A DNA stretch of 64,000 nucleotides from Sphingopyxis sp. LK2115 (lineage in GTDB: Bacteria > Pseudomonadota > Alphaproteobacteria > Sphingomonadales > Sphingomonadaceae). Below are positions 27,049-36,117 of the stretch, in pieces. Position numbers and translations under genes: made by a program. Position 1 is the stretch's first letter, and every line of letters begins with the position of its first letter. Where the stretch lies: contig NZ_JABWGQ010000053.1 in the NCBI RefSeq assembly GCF_014595975.1, positions 1 to 64,000 on the forward strand, given 5' to 3'. The notes below the pieces were generated by a model. It was not told the DNA's origin and made no database searches. It was given only the letters and a program-made list of their open reading frames with translations.

Positions 27049-28236
27049 ATGACCGCCACCGATCCCGTCGTTTTCCTGTCCTTTGCCCGCACCCCGATGG
27101 GCAGCATGCAGGGCAGCCTGTCGGACGCCAGCGCGACCGACCTGGGCGCGACCGCGGTGAAGGCGGCGGTCGAACGCGCCGGCGTTTCGGGCGAGGATGT
27201 CGAGCGTATCTATATGGGCTGCGTGCTGCCCGCCGGGCTGGGCCAGGCGCCCGCGCGGCAGGCGGCGATCAAGGCAGGCCTGCCCAAGTCGGTTCAGGCG
27301 ACGACGGTGAACAAGGTCTGCGGATCGGGGATGCAGACCGTCATCATGGGCGCCGAGGCGCTGGCCGCGGGCAGCGTCGACCTGATCGTCGCGGGCGGCA
27401 TGGAGTCGATGACCAACGCGCCCTATCTGCTCAAAAAGCACCGTTCGGGGGCGCGCATCGGCCACGACACCGTCTATGACCATATGTTCCTCGACGGGCT
27501 GGAGGATGCCTATGACGCGGGCCGCGCGATGGGCACCTTTGCACAGGACACCGCCGACGCCTATCAGCTCAGCCGCCAGGCCATGGACGATTATACGCTG
27601 ACGTCGCTGAGCCGCGCCAAGGCGGCGATCGCCGAGGGCGCCTTCGCCGCCGAAATCGTGCCAGTGACGATCGCGGGCCGCAAGGGCGACGTCGTCGTCG
27701 ACACCGACGAAGCGCCGGGCAAGGCGATGCCCGACAAGATCCCGACGCTCAAGCCCGCCTTTGCCAAGGACGGCACGATCACCGCGGCGACCAGCTCGTC
27801 GATCTCCGACGGTGCCGCCGCGGTTGTGCTGACGCGCCAGTCGGTCGCCGACGCCAAGGGAGCGAAGCCCGTCGCACGCCTGGTCGCGCACGCCGCGCAC
27901 GCACAGGAGCCCAGGGATTTCACGGTCGCCCCCGTCGGTGCGATCAACAAGGTGCTGGCGAAGGCCGGCTGGACGATCGGCGATGTCGACCTGTTCGAGG
28001 TGAACGAAGCCTTTGCCTGCGTCGCGATGTTCGCGATGCACGACCTGGGCATCCCGCACGACAAGATCAACGTCCACGGCGGTGCAACCGCGCTCGGCCA
28101 TCCGATCGGCGCCAGCGGCACGCGGATCATCACGACGCTGATCGCGGCGCTCCGGCGCCATGGCAAGAAACGCGGGATCGCTAGCCTGTGCATCGGCGGC
28201 GGTGAAGCAACCGCCGTGGCGATCGAGCTGGTATAA
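27049..28236 (+). CDS. Acetyl-CoA C-acetyltransferase (thiolase)
   Basis: Condenses or cleaves acetyl-CoA/acetoacetyl-CoA. With the start at 27049 the product has 395 residues and begins MTATDPVVFLSFARTPMGSM, as in the family. Active-site residues are seen in NKVCGSGMQTVIMG (Cys nucleophile, about 92), GGATALGHPIGASGTR (His) and LCIGGGEATAVAIE (second Cys). A frame start at 27019 would add ten residues; GGAG at about 27036 supports 27049. Role could be polyhydroxybutyrate synthesis, ketone use or fatty-acid/amino-acid breakdown. Confidence 0.92.
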   Translation: MTATDPVVFLSFARTPMGSMQGSLSDASATDLGATAVKAAVERAGVSGEDVERIYMGCVLPAGLGQAPARQAAIKAGLPKSVQATTVNKVCGSGMQTVIMGAEALAAGSVDLIVAGGMESMTNAPYLLKKHRSGARIGHDTVYDHMFLDGLEDAYDAGRAMGTFAQDTADAYQLSRQAMDDYTLTSLSRAKAAIAEGAFAAEIVPVTIAGRKGDVVVDTDEAPGKAMPDKIPTLKPAFAKDGTITAATSSSISDGAAAVVLTRQSVADAKGAKPVARLVAHAAHAQEPRDFTVAPVGAINKVLAKAGWTIGDVDLFEVNEAFACVAMFAMHDLGIPHDKINVHGGATALGHPIGASGTRIITTLIAALRRHGKKRGIASLCIGGGEATAVAIELV

Positions 28237-28246
28237 TAACCTGTGC

Positions 28247-28263
28247 CCCTGCGAAAGCAGGGG
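28247..28263. repeat. Short GC hairpin, family C intergenic repeat
   Basis: CCCCTGCGAAAGCAGGGG forms a hairpin just after the thiolase stop. It resembles those at 9762-9781 and 43512-43526 and might act as a terminator, though no T-run follows. Confidence 0.45.
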
Positions 28264-28482
28264 CCGTCTCCGGCCGCTCGCATTTTCATTTGGCGACCGT
28301 TTGGCAATGATGGGTCAGGTGCCGCACACTCCCCACGCCCCATCGCCCTTCCCGCGACAAATTGCGACACTAATGACCTGAAAATAAACGCGGCATTCCG
28401 GGACCGTTCAAGCGGGTGCGCATAATCCTTGTGCTGTCATCGGGCAGATCGCCCACCCCTGACGTTGCAAAGGAATGGCACC

Positions 28483-28950
28483 ATGACGAAGATGCAATAT
28501 CTCGCGGCCGGCCTGATCGCCGCCATGATCGTCCCGACCGCCGCGCAGGCGCAAACGCGCGAAATCCGTGAAGACCGCCGCGACGTGCGCGAGGAGCGCC
28601 GCGAATATCGCGACGCGCTGCGATATGGCGACCGCGACGACATTCGCGAGGAACGCCGCGAATATAATGACGCGCGCCGCGACCTGCGCGACAGCAAGCG
28701 CGACTGGCGCCGCGACGCGCGCTACCAGCATTACCGCGCGCCCTTCCGCTATCAGTCGTTCCGCGTCGGCGCGACGCTGCGCCCCGCCTATTATGCGCCC
28801 GCCTATCGTCCCGCGTGGGACAGCCGCTGGGGCGTGCCGCGCGCGGGCCGCAATCTGGTCTATGTCCGCCACTATAACGACCTGTTGCTGGTCAATGTGC
28901 GCAGCGGCAAGGTGATCCGCGTCTATCGCGACCATTTCCGCTGGCGTTGA
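28483..28950 (+). CDS. RcnB-family periplasmic protein
   Basis: The 155-residue product has a signal peptide (cleavage near AQAQT, about residue 24) and a long charged helix made of repeated Arg/Glu/Asp units (REDRRDVREERREYRDALR and IREERREYNDARRDLRDSKR), then an aromatic Tyr/Arg/Pro-rich segment and a C-terminal RcnB-type strand pair (LVYVRHYNDLLLVNVRSGKV). RcnB is a periplasmic protein linked to nickel/cobalt homeostasis in E. coli; sphingomonads carry many such proteins of unknown role. AAAGGA lies before the ATG. Monocistronic. Confidence 0.82.
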   Translation: MTKMQYLAAGLIAAMIVPTAAQAQTREIREDRRDVREERREYRDALRYGDRDDIREERREYNDARRDLRDSKRDWRRDARYQHYRAPFRYQSFRVGATLRPAYYAPAYRPAWDSRWGVPRAGRNLVYVRHYNDLLLVNVRSGKVIRVYRDHFRWR

Positions 28951-28977
28951 GTCGGCCGAAAAGGCGAATCCATGAAA

Positions 28978-29007
28978 GGGCCGGGCGCGCAGCCGTCCGG
29001 CCCATTT
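28978..29007 (+). terminator. Hairpin terminator after the RcnB-like gene
   Basis: GGGCCGG (28978-28984) and CCGGCCC (28997-29003) form the stem, followed by ATTTCC. The T-run is weak. It begins 28 bp past the stop codon. Confidence 0.6.
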
Positions 29008-29174
29008 CCTGGTCGGCAAGAGAAGGCGGTTCTGGGGTGGACAGTCGGCCTTGACCGATCCGTCATGCCAGCCTTGTTTCACCTTCCATGGCCTGGGCTT
29101 TCGTCGGGCGCGGCGCCGAGTGGCGACGATCGATACGAAGGCTTTCGGCCAAAAGCCCCCGCGACCCGCCGCGG

Positions 29175-29633
29175 TCAATCGCCCCAGATATGGTCGGTCT
29201 GGATCCAACCCTTGCGACCCTTGACGTCGAAGCGGCACCATCCGCCCTGGCAATCGCTGATCCGGCCGATGACGCCCGGCTCGGCGCGATAGGCAACCGC
29301 AGCGGACAGGCTGGGCTCTTCGCGCATCGGGCGGACCGCGCCGGTGACGATCGCGGTGCGCGTGCGGCTCAAAAGCCGCGCCGCCATCCAGCCGCGCGCG
29401 CCGTCGGGGTCCTCGACGCGGCGCCAGTTTTCGTGGCGTGCGATCACCTTTACCGGCAAGTCCTTGCGGCGATATTCCCACAATACGGGCACGTCGATCG
29501 ACGGCCCCTTGCGCATCCGCGCCTCGTCGACGCTGATCGACGCCCAATAGGGCAATTCGGGGTCCGACTGCGCCGATGCCGGTCCCGCGGCGGCAAGGCT
29601 GAACAATATCAGGGCAAGTTTCCGGCTGATCAT
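29175..29633 (-). CDS. Secreted SH3-domain protein
   Basis: The 152-residue product has a signal peptide (about 1-21, cleavage at ASAQS) and two bacterial SH3-like repeats: the first with EARMRKGPSIDVPVLWEYRR and GWMAARLLS, the second with REEPSLSAAVAYRAEPGVIG and GWIQTDHIWG. Proteins of this type are periplasmic and may bind cell-wall peptides. It is divergent from the 2-hydroxyacid dehydrogenase gene. No partner gene is evident. Confidence 0.85.
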   Translation of the reverse strand: MISRKLALILFSLAAAGPASAQSDPELPYWASISVDEARMRKGPSIDVPVLWEYRRKDLPVKVIARHENWRRVEDPDGARGWMAARLLSRTRTAIVTGAVRPMREEPSLSAAVAYRAEPGVIGRISDCQGGWCRFDVKGRKGWIQTDHIWGD

Positions 29634-29759
29634 GGCTTTCCCTTGTCAAAGTCGCCGCCCATTATCAACCGGCCGCATGGCCCACAGGACAGCTCGTCCA
29701 CAGCCTTCGCTCCGCCTGCCCCCTTGACCCCTCCGCGCGGGCGCGCTCTATCGGCGGCC

Positions 29760-30758
29760 ATGCCCGATTCATCCCGCCCCAAACGCCCGCGCGTCATCGT
29801 CACCCGCCAGCTGATGCCGCATGTCGAGGCACGCATGGCCGAATTGTTCGACGTCGCGCTGTCGGCGCACGACCATGCCTTTACCAAGGACGAGCTCAAG
29901 GCCGCGGTCGCCGATTGTGACGTTCTTGTGCCCACGGTGACCGACACGATCGACGCCGAAGTGATCGCAGCGGCGGGCGAGCGGCTGAAGCTGATTGCCA
30001 ATTTCGGCGCCGGGGTCGATCATATCGACCTTGCCGCGGCGCGCGCAAAGGGCATCATGGTGTCGAACACGCCGGGGGTCTTTACCGAAGACACCGCCGA
30101 CATGACGATGGCGCTGATCCTCAGCGTGCCGCGGCGCCTGGCCGAAGGCGAAAAGCTGATGCGGTCGGGCCAATGGGCCGGCTGGGCGCCGAGCGCGATG
30201 CTCGGCCACCGCGTCGGCGGCAAATTGCTGGGCATCATCGGGATGGGACGCATCGGCCTTGCGGTTGCGCACCGCGCGCGCGCGTTCGGCCTGTCGATCC
30301 ATTATCATAACCGCAGGCGCCTGCCCGAAGCCGTCGAAGACGAGCTGGGCGCCAGCTATCACGCCAGTGTCGACACGCTGCTGCGCATCAGCGACGTCGT
30401 GACGATCCACTGCCCGCACACCGCCGAAACGCACGAGATGGTCAATGCGGCACGGATCGGCGCGATGAAGCCGACCGCCTACCTTATCAACACCGCGCGC
30501 GGCGAGATCGTCGATGAAAAGGCGCTGATCGCGGCGCTCCAGACCGGCCGCATCGCCGGTGCCGGGCTGGACGTCTATACCCACGAACCCGCGGTCGATC
30601 CGGCGCTGCTTGCGCTTCAGAATGTCGTGCTGCTGCCGCACCTCGGCTCGGCGACGATCGAGGGACGCGAGGCATCGGGTGAAAAGGTCATCGCCAACAT
30701 CCGCGCCTGGTGCGACGGCCACCGCCCCCCCGATCAGGTGCTGGAGGGGTGGGTGTGA
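29760..30758 (+). CDS. D-2-hydroxyacid dehydrogenase (glyoxylate/hydroxypyruvate reductase-like)
   Basis: NAD(P)H-dependent reduction of a 2-oxoacid. The 332-residue product has the substrate-domain loop NFGAGVDHIDL, the nucleotide-binding motif GKLLGIIGMGRIGLAVAHRA (about 155-174), CPHTAETHEMVNA, the catalytic Arg in NTARGEIVDE, Glu in LDVYTHEP and His in LPHLGSAT. NNRR-type residues after strand 2 (HNRRRLPE) suggest NADPH preference, as in glyoxylate reductases. The start at 29760 leaves ten residues before the conserved RPRVIVTR. Substrate is inference. Confidence 0.92.
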   Translation: MPDSSRPKRPRVIVTRQLMPHVEARMAELFDVALSAHDHAFTKDELKAAVADCDVLVPTVTDTIDAEVIAAAGERLKLIANFGAGVDHIDLAAARAKGIMVSNTPGVFTEDTADMTMALILSVPRRLAEGEKLMRSGQWAGWAPSAMLGHRVGGKLLGIIGMGRIGLAVAHRARAFGLSIHYHNRRRLPEAVEDELGASYHASVDTLLRISDVVTIHCPHTAETHEMVNAARIGAMKPTAYLINTARGEIVDEKALIAALQTGRIAGAGLDVYTHEPAVDPALLALQNVVLLPHLGSATIEGREASGEKVIANIRAWCDGHRPPDQVLEGWV

Positions 30759-30802
30759 TACCAGCCGCTGGCTGGAATCACCCAAAGCCAACCAGGCGCG
30801 CG

Positions 30803-32206
30803 TCAGTCCCCCGTCAGAATCCGGTCGACCAGCTGCTTTACCGTCGGCGTGAAGTTGTTCGAGTAAAAGGGGTCGGTCTTGAAATTGAACGCCGCGTGGC
30901 CCGCGAACATCAGATTCTGTTCGACGTCGCCGCCATGCGCGATGTCCTGCAATGTTTTCTGGATACAGAAGCTGCGCGGATCGGCGAGATAGCCGGTCGA
31001 ATAATCGTCATGGTCCTTCCACGCCGAAAAGCCGCAGTGCGACAGGCAGCCCATGCAGTCGGCCTGGTCCTTGCGGATCAGCGCCTTGTCGGCCTCGGTG
31101 ACGAAAACCACCGTATTGTCGGGGGTCTTCAGCGCCTCGGTATAGCCCTCGGCATACCAGTCGCGCGCGCGGTCGCGGTCGTGCGGAGTGACCCAGAAAT
31201 TCTTGCCCTTCACGCCGACGTCAAGCTGCACGACATGGTCGCCCGCTTCCTGCTTCGAATAGGGAATCTGGCGTTCCGAGCGCGCCTCAAGGTCGCGCAG
31301 GAAGGGGTTGCGCACCGCGCTGGAATAAAATCCCGTCGGCGAAAAACGGTGGAGCAAAACGTCGCCTTCGTCGAGCGTGCGAAGGCGATCCTTCCATGCC
31401 TGCGGGATCGGGCTTTCCTCGGTCAGCAGCGGGCGCGTGCCATATTGGAATGCGATCTGCCCCAGTTCGGGATTGTCGATCCAATCTTCCCAATCGCGCA
31501 GATACCACACGCCGCCCGCCATCACGATCGGCACATCGTCCGATATTCCCTCGGCGCGCATCGTGTCGCGCAGCGCCTTGACGCGCGGATAGGGCGCCTC
31601 GGGCTTCAGCGGATCCTCGGCGTTCGACAGGCCGTTGTGCCCGCCCGCAAGCCAGGGATCCTCATACACCACCGCCGCCATCAGGTCGGCGACCTTGTGA
31701 TAGGCGCGCTTCCACAACGCGCGAAAGGCGCGCGCCGACGAAATGATCGGCAGATAATGGACATTGTGCCGCGCCGCGATCTCGCTGAGCTTATAGGGCA
31801 TCCCCGCGCCGCAGGTGACGCCCGTGACAAGGCCCCTGGCGCGTTCGAGCACGCCTTCCAGCACCTGCTGTGCGCCACCCATTTCCCAGAGCACATTGAT
31901 GTTGATCGCGCCCTTGCCGCCCGCGATGTCGTGCGCGCGCCGGACCTGTTCGACCGCGCCGTCGATCGCATAGGCGACCAGTTCCTCGTGCCGCTCCCTG
32001 CGGGTGAGCGCACGATAGATTTGCGGGATGATCTTGCCTTCGGCGTCATAGCTGTCGGCATTGACAGCCGACACGGTGCCGATGCCGCCCGCCGCGGCCC
32101 AGGCGCCGCTCGACATATGGTTGGTCGCCGACACACCCTTGCCGCCTTCGACCAGCGGCCACACTTCGCGCCCGCCATAAAGGATCGGCTTCAAACCTTT
32201 GAACAC
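30803..32206 (-). CDS. Nitronate monooxygenase-family flavoprotein with C-terminal cysteine region
   Basis: FMN enzyme of the NMO/2-nitropropane dioxygenase TIM-barrel family. The 467-residue protein has GKGVSATNHMSSGAWAAAGG near the start, GVTCGAGMPYKL, PIVMAGGVWYLRD (phosphate-binding region) and FQYGTRPLLTEES. It is about 100-130 residues longer than classical bacterial NMOs. The extra C-terminal part contains CMGCLSHCGFSAW and a fourth Cys in RSFCIQKTL, a pattern that could bind metal or an Fe-S cluster. True substrate unknown. Confidence 0.86.
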   Translation of the reverse strand: MFKGLKPILYGGREVWPLVEGGKGVSATNHMSSGAWAAAGGIGTVSAVNADSYDAEGKIIPQIYRALTRRERHEELVAYAIDGAVEQVRRAHDIAGGKGAININVLWEMGGAQQVLEGVLERARGLVTGVTCGAGMPYKLSEIAARHNVHYLPIISSARAFRALWKRAYHKVADLMAAVVYEDPWLAGGHNGLSNAEDPLKPEAPYPRVKALRDTMRAEGISDDVPIVMAGGVWYLRDWEDWIDNPELGQIAFQYGTRPLLTEESPIPQAWKDRLRTLDEGDVLLHRFSPTGFYSSAVRNPFLRDLEARSERQIPYSKQEAGDHVVQLDVGVKGKNFWVTPHDRDRARDWYAEGYTEALKTPDNTVVFVTEADKALIRKDQADCMGCLSHCGFSAWKDHDDYSTGYLADPRSFCIQKTLQDIAHGGDVEQNLMFAGHAAFNFKTDPFYSNNFTPTVKQLVDRILTGD

Positions 32207-32290
32207 TATAAACCTTCTCTCTCTCCACCGATGCGCGATCGCGGACCGGCCCCATTGCCTTTATGCGTAAGCGGAAATCGGGCCCTTTTG

Positions 32291-33463
32291 TCAATCAATG
32301 CCGATCCGGCGCCCGCTGAACGGGCTGTGGCTTCCAAGCGCACGACCATAGAGCTTTTCATAGGCGGCGGCCATCGTTGATTCGTCGAAGCGCGCTGCCG
32401 CGACCCGACGGTTTTCGTCGCCAACTGTCTGCCGCAGCGCACCATCGCCCGCCACATGGGCCAGCGCGGCGCGAAACGTCCGCTCGTCGCCGGCGATGAA
32501 CGGCCGGTTTGCGTCGGACACCATTGCCGCGACGTCGCCGACCGCCGGGCTGACCACAGGCAGCCCCGCCGCCATGGCCTCGATCACCGTGATCGGCGCC
32601 TGTTCGCTGAGCGACGACAGCGCGAGTAGGTCGAAATGGCCGATCCAGCGCGCCGGTTCCGCCATGAATCCGGCCAAGACGACGCGATCCGCGATCCCGC
32701 ATCGCGACGCCTCGGCCTCGATCGCGCCGCGCTCCGGCCCCTCGCCCACGATCACCAGCCGGACGTGCGGCGGCAGCGTGGCGACCGCGCGCACCAAACG
32801 CGGCAGATCCTTGACCTTGCGCAGCCCGGCGATGCTTCCGATCACCACTTCGCCCCGACGCCGTTCCAGACCCGGAATCGCGACCGACGGCGGGGCTGCA
32901 TAGGATGCCGTGTCGATCCCGTTGGGGATCATCACCGTCTGTTCGCGAGCGCCCCATTCGGCCGCCGCGATGCGCTCCAGCAGGGCCGACGGCACGACAA
33001 GCGCCTCGGCCGTCGGGAGCGCAACCCGGCGAAAGAGGTTCCGCTTCCAGTTGCGCCGGATGCTTTCATCTTCGTTGAAGCCGTCTTCGTGATGGATCAG
33101 CGGGGGCAGGCGCACGAACGGCGCCCACAGGCGACGGGCCATCACCCCGTCCATCGCGCCCCAATTGTAACTGAGCACCAGGTCAAACTTGCCCATATAT
33201 CGCGCAAGCGCGCGATAGCGCGCAGGCCCCGGCTTTCCATGAAGCGGCGGTGCATCCGGCGGAAAATCGACCACAATGACGGGATCGATCGCATCCCGCG
33301 CGCCGAGCGCGTCGGGCACCGCCGACAGGATCGTGTGATGCGCGCGGCCGCCCATCAGGTTCATCAGCCGCACCGCGCGCGCTTCCTTGCCGCCCAGCGA
33401 AAAGCTCGAATGGAGGTGCAGGATGCGGATCGGCCGAAGCGCCTCGGGCTGGTCGGCGCTCAC
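32291..33463 (-). CDS. Glycosyltransferase family 4 protein
   Basis: Retaining glycosyltransferase with GT-B fold. The 390-residue product has an N-terminal LHLHSSFSLGGKEARAVRL (GG-loop), VPSALLERIAAAEWG, IPNGIDTASY (about 203), VVIGSIAGLRKVKDL and the donor-site Glu motif SSLSEQAPITVIEAMAAGLP (about 295-314). The start is GTG at 33463, overlapping the alpha/beta hydrolase stop as GTGA, which excludes a much longer upstream frame. The acceptor is unknown; no polysaccharide cluster surrounds it. Confidence 0.9.
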   Translation of the reverse strand: MSADQPEALRPIRILHLHSSFSLGGKEARAVRLMNLMGGRAHHTILSAVPDALGARDAIDPVIVVDFPPDAPPLHGKPGPARYRALARYMGKFDLVLSYNWGAMDGVMARRLWAPFVRLPPLIHHEDGFNEDESIRRNWKRNLFRRVALPTAEALVVPSALLERIAAAEWGAREQTVMIPNGIDTASYAAPPSVAIPGLERRRGEVVIGSIAGLRKVKDLPRLVRAVATLPPHVRLVIVGEGPERGAIEAEASRCGIADRVVLAGFMAEPARWIGHFDLLALSSLSEQAPITVIEAMAAGLPVVSPAVGDVAAMVSDANRPFIAGDERTFRAALAHVAGDGALRQTVGDENRRVAAARFDESTMAAAYEKLYGRALGSHSPFSGRRIGID

Positions 33464-34356
33464 GCTTGCGGCAGCTCCGCCACCCACGCGTCGATCGCCG
33501 CGCGCGCTTCGGGCTCGTCCAGCGTCGGCGCATGGCCGACCCCCGGCACCTCGACAAAGCGCGCGTGCGCCAGCTCGGCCGCCATTTTTTCCGCCGCGCT
33601 GCGCGCCAATATGTCCGACAGCGCGCCGCGCAGAATAAGCACCGGCGCGGCGCCGAGCGCGCGATAGGCGGGCCACAGGTCGATGCCGGCATCGCCGCCG
33701 TTGGGAACGCGCAGCGGCGCCGCGATCTGCTTGTCGTAATCGGTGACGATCCGCCCCTCTGGCGTCAGCTTGTGCGTCCGCTTGGTGAGCCGCAGCCAGT
33801 CATGAATGCGATAATTCGGATAGATGGCGCCATTGAGTTCGGCAAAGGCGCGCGCCGCGTGCATCCACGTCGGCTGGCTGCCGCCCGCCCCGATATAGTC
33901 GCGGATGCGTTCCAGCCCCGCCGCCTGCAATTCGGGGCCGACATCGTTGAGCACCGCGCCGACGATCCGCCCCGGCAGGCTCGCCGCCATCAGCATCGAC
34001 ACAAGCCCGCCGAGCGAGGTGCCGATCGTCGCGAAGCGCGAAATGCTGAGTTCGTCGAGCAATGCCACGACATCCTGGACATAGGTGAGCGGCACATAGG
34101 TCATCGGATCCTTGGCATAGGCGCTTTCGCCGCGGCCGCGAAACTCGATCACGATTACCTTGCGATATTGCGCCAAATGTGGCGCCAGATCCTCGAAATC
34201 GCGGGCGTTGCGCGCAAGGCCGGGCATGCACAGGATCGGCGGCGCGTCCGCACTGCCTTCGCCCCCCGGATAGACGCGCGCGTGCAGCCGGACGCCGTCG
34301 TGCGACCACCAATAATGGTCGGCCCATTCGCGGCGGCTGTCGTTTCTGGCCAGAAT
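33460..34356 (-). CDS. Alpha/beta hydrolase, probable ATT start
   Basis: The fold shows the oxyanion region ILCMPGLARNARDF, FRGRGESAYAK, the nucleophile elbow GTSLGGL and the catalytic His in GVGHAPTLDEPEA. The only ATG in reach (34227) would delete the first beta strands and cut inside the oxyanion motif. Conserved-looking sequence (WADHYWWSHDGVRLHARVYP) continues upstream in frame to ATT at 34356, placed 7 nt after a perfect AGGAGG, with no ATG, GTG or TTG in between. That gives 298 residues, normal for the family. It is coupled to the glycosyltransferase (GTGA) and divergent from the astD-like gene. Confidence 0.82.
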   Translation of the reverse strand: MLARNDSRREWADHYWWSHDGVRLHARVYPGGEGSADAPPILCMPGLARNARDFEDLAPHLAQYRKVIVIEFRGRGESAYAKDPMTYVPLTYVQDVVALLDELSISRFATIGTSLGGLVSMLMAASLPGRIVGAVLNDVGPELQAAGLERIRDYIGAGGSQPTWMHAARAFAELNGAIYPNYRIHDWLRLTKRTHKLTPEGRIVTDYDKQIAAPLRVPNGGDAGIDLWPAYRALGAAPVLILRGALSDILARSAAEKMAAELAHARFVEVPGVGHAPTLDEPEARAAIDAWVAELPQA

Positions 34357-34509
34357 CGATCGTCCTCCTGGTTTCGCGGAGCCCCGCTTATGCGATGCGG
34401 GAGTCGCGCTCGTCTATCGCCAACGCAGCGCATCGGCGCAAGCCATCCGTCGCGAACGCGCCCACTGTGGTTGCCGCCGCACGCTTTCGCCGATAAGAGC
34501 GGGACGACC

Positions 34510-35955
34510 ATGAGCGAAGAGCTGCTTTCCTTTGAACCCGCCACCGGCGAACAGCTTTGGCGCGGCACGGTGAGCGACGTCGACGCCGAGGTCGAAATTG
34601 CCCGTCGCGCCTGGCCCGAATGGGCGGCGAAACCCGTCACCTTCCGCACCGAAACATTGCGCCGCTTCGCCGACCGGGTGAAGGCAGAGGGCGGGGCGCT
34701 CGCCGATCTGATCGCGCGCGAAACCGGCAAGCCTTTGTGGGAAGCGCGCACCGAGGTCGAATCGGTGGCGAACAAGGTCGACATTTCGGTCAAGGCCTAT
34801 GCCGAACGCACTCCCAATCGCCGCATCGAGGGCGCAATGGGGTTGCGGAGCGCGGTGCGCCATAAACCGCACGGCGCGCTCGCGGTGCTCGGCCCTTATA
34901 ATTTCCCTGCGCATTTGCCGAACGGCCATATCATTCCCGCGCTGATCGCGGGCAATTCGGTCGTTTTCAAGCCGTCCGAAAAAACGCCGGCGGTCGGAGC
35001 AAAGCTTGTCGAACTGTTCCACAGCGCGGGCGTGCCGCAGGAGGCGCTGCGCCTTGTTATCGGCGGCCCCGACACGGGCAAGGCGCTCGCCGCGCACCCC
35101 GGCATCGACGGATTGCTCTTCACCGGATCGGCGCGCACGGGGCTGGCGCTGAGCCGCCAGTTCGCAGGCCAGCCGGGCAAGATGCTGGCGCTCGAAATGG
35201 GCGGCAATAATCCGATCGTCGCGTGGGATACCGCCGACATTCGCACCGCCGCGATCCTCATCGTCCAGTCGGCCTTCCTCAGCGCGGGCCAGCGTTGCAG
35301 CAATGCGCGGCGGCTGATCGTCAAGGACAGCATGGCCGACGCACTGATCGACGAGGTTCGCGAGCTTGCGAACCGCTTGATCGTCGATCATCCGCACGCC
35401 GACCCCGCGCCCTATATGGGTCCGGTGATCGACAATGAGGCAGCCGACGGCCTCACCGAAAGCTTCCTTATCCTCATGTCGAACGGCGGCCAGGTGATCC
35501 GCCACATGACGCGCCCCGTCGCGGGTCGCCCCTTCCTGACTCCCGGCATCATCGACGTCACCGCGATGGCGGAGCGTCCCGACGTCGAGCTGTTCGGCCC
35601 GCTGCTCCAGGTCATCCGCGTCGAAACATTCGAGGCGGCGATTGCCGAAGCGAGCAACACCGCCTTCGGCCTGTCGGCGGCGCTGATCGGCGGCACGCCG
35701 CAGCTTTACGATCAGTTCTGGGCCAATGCGCGCGCCGGCGTCATCAACTGGAACCGTCCGACCAACGGCGCGTCGTCGGCGGCGCCTTTCGGCGGGATCG
35801 GCCTGTCGGGCAATCACCGCCCCAGCGCCTTCTACGCCGCCGACTATTGCGCCTATCCGGTTGCGAGCGCCGAAAGCGACGCCCTGCGCGCCTCGATCGG
35901 CGTAGGTTTGCGCGATCCCGAAGGGTCGCAGCTGGTGACGAAGAAATATCTCTGA
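34510..35955 (+). CDS. astD: Succinylglutamate-semialdehyde dehydrogenase (AstD-like)
   Basis: NAD-dependent oxidation of N-succinylglutamate semialdehyde in the arginine succinyltransferase pathway is the likely reaction. The 481-residue product has VLGPYNFPAHLPNGHIIPAL, characteristic of AstD, the general base in LALEMGGNNPIVAWD and the catalytic Cys in SAGQRCSNARRLIV. NGASSAAPFGGIGLSGNHRP near the end is also typical. Other ast genes are not in the window, so the pathway assignment rests on this protein alone. Confidence 0.88.
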   Translation: MSEELLSFEPATGEQLWRGTVSDVDAEVEIARRAWPEWAAKPVTFRTETLRRFADRVKAEGGALADLIARETGKPLWEARTEVESVANKVDISVKAYAERTPNRRIEGAMGLRSAVRHKPHGALAVLGPYNFPAHLPNGHIIPALIAGNSVVFKPSEKTPAVGAKLVELFHSAGVPQEALRLVIGGPDTGKALAAHPGIDGLLFTGSARTGLALSRQFAGQPGKMLALEMGGNNPIVAWDTADIRTAAILIVQSAFLSAGQRCSNARRLIVKDSMADALIDEVRELANRLIVDHPHADPAPYMGPVIDNEAADGLTESFLILMSNGGQVIRHMTRPVAGRPFLTPGIIDVTAMAERPDVELFGPLLQVIRVETFEAAIAEASNTAFGLSAALIGGTPQLYDQFWANARAGVINWNRPTNGASSAAPFGGIGLSGNHRPSAFYAADYCAYPVASAESDALRASIGVGLRDPEGSQLVTKKYL

Positions 35956-35967
35956 CAAATGCTCGCC

Positions 35968-36036
35968 CCCCGGACTCGATCCGGGGGCCAATTCAGCGAC
36001 GACGTGATGGGCGCTGGATCGAGTCCAGGGGTGAGC
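35968..36036. repeat. Paired inverted hairpins around a GGACTCGATCC core
   Basis: CCCCCGGACTCGATCCGGGG is one hairpin; CTGGATCGAGTCCAGG (36014-36029) is the second. The two cores are inverse copies, so the element can also fold as one long stem from GCTCGCCCC to GGGGTGAGC. Confidence 0.65.
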
Positions 36037-36117
36037 AAGTGTGGGGCAATTTTACCTACACCCCCGTCAACAAAGCCTGCTTTGCGCTTTTCCAGCGTGC
36101 GAACCATGTTCACCGGC

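Noticed and set aside
36037-36117. Possible cobalamin or SAM riboswitch before cobA
   Set aside because: The leader is only about 80 bp beyond the repeat and shows no B12-box or SAM-type core.
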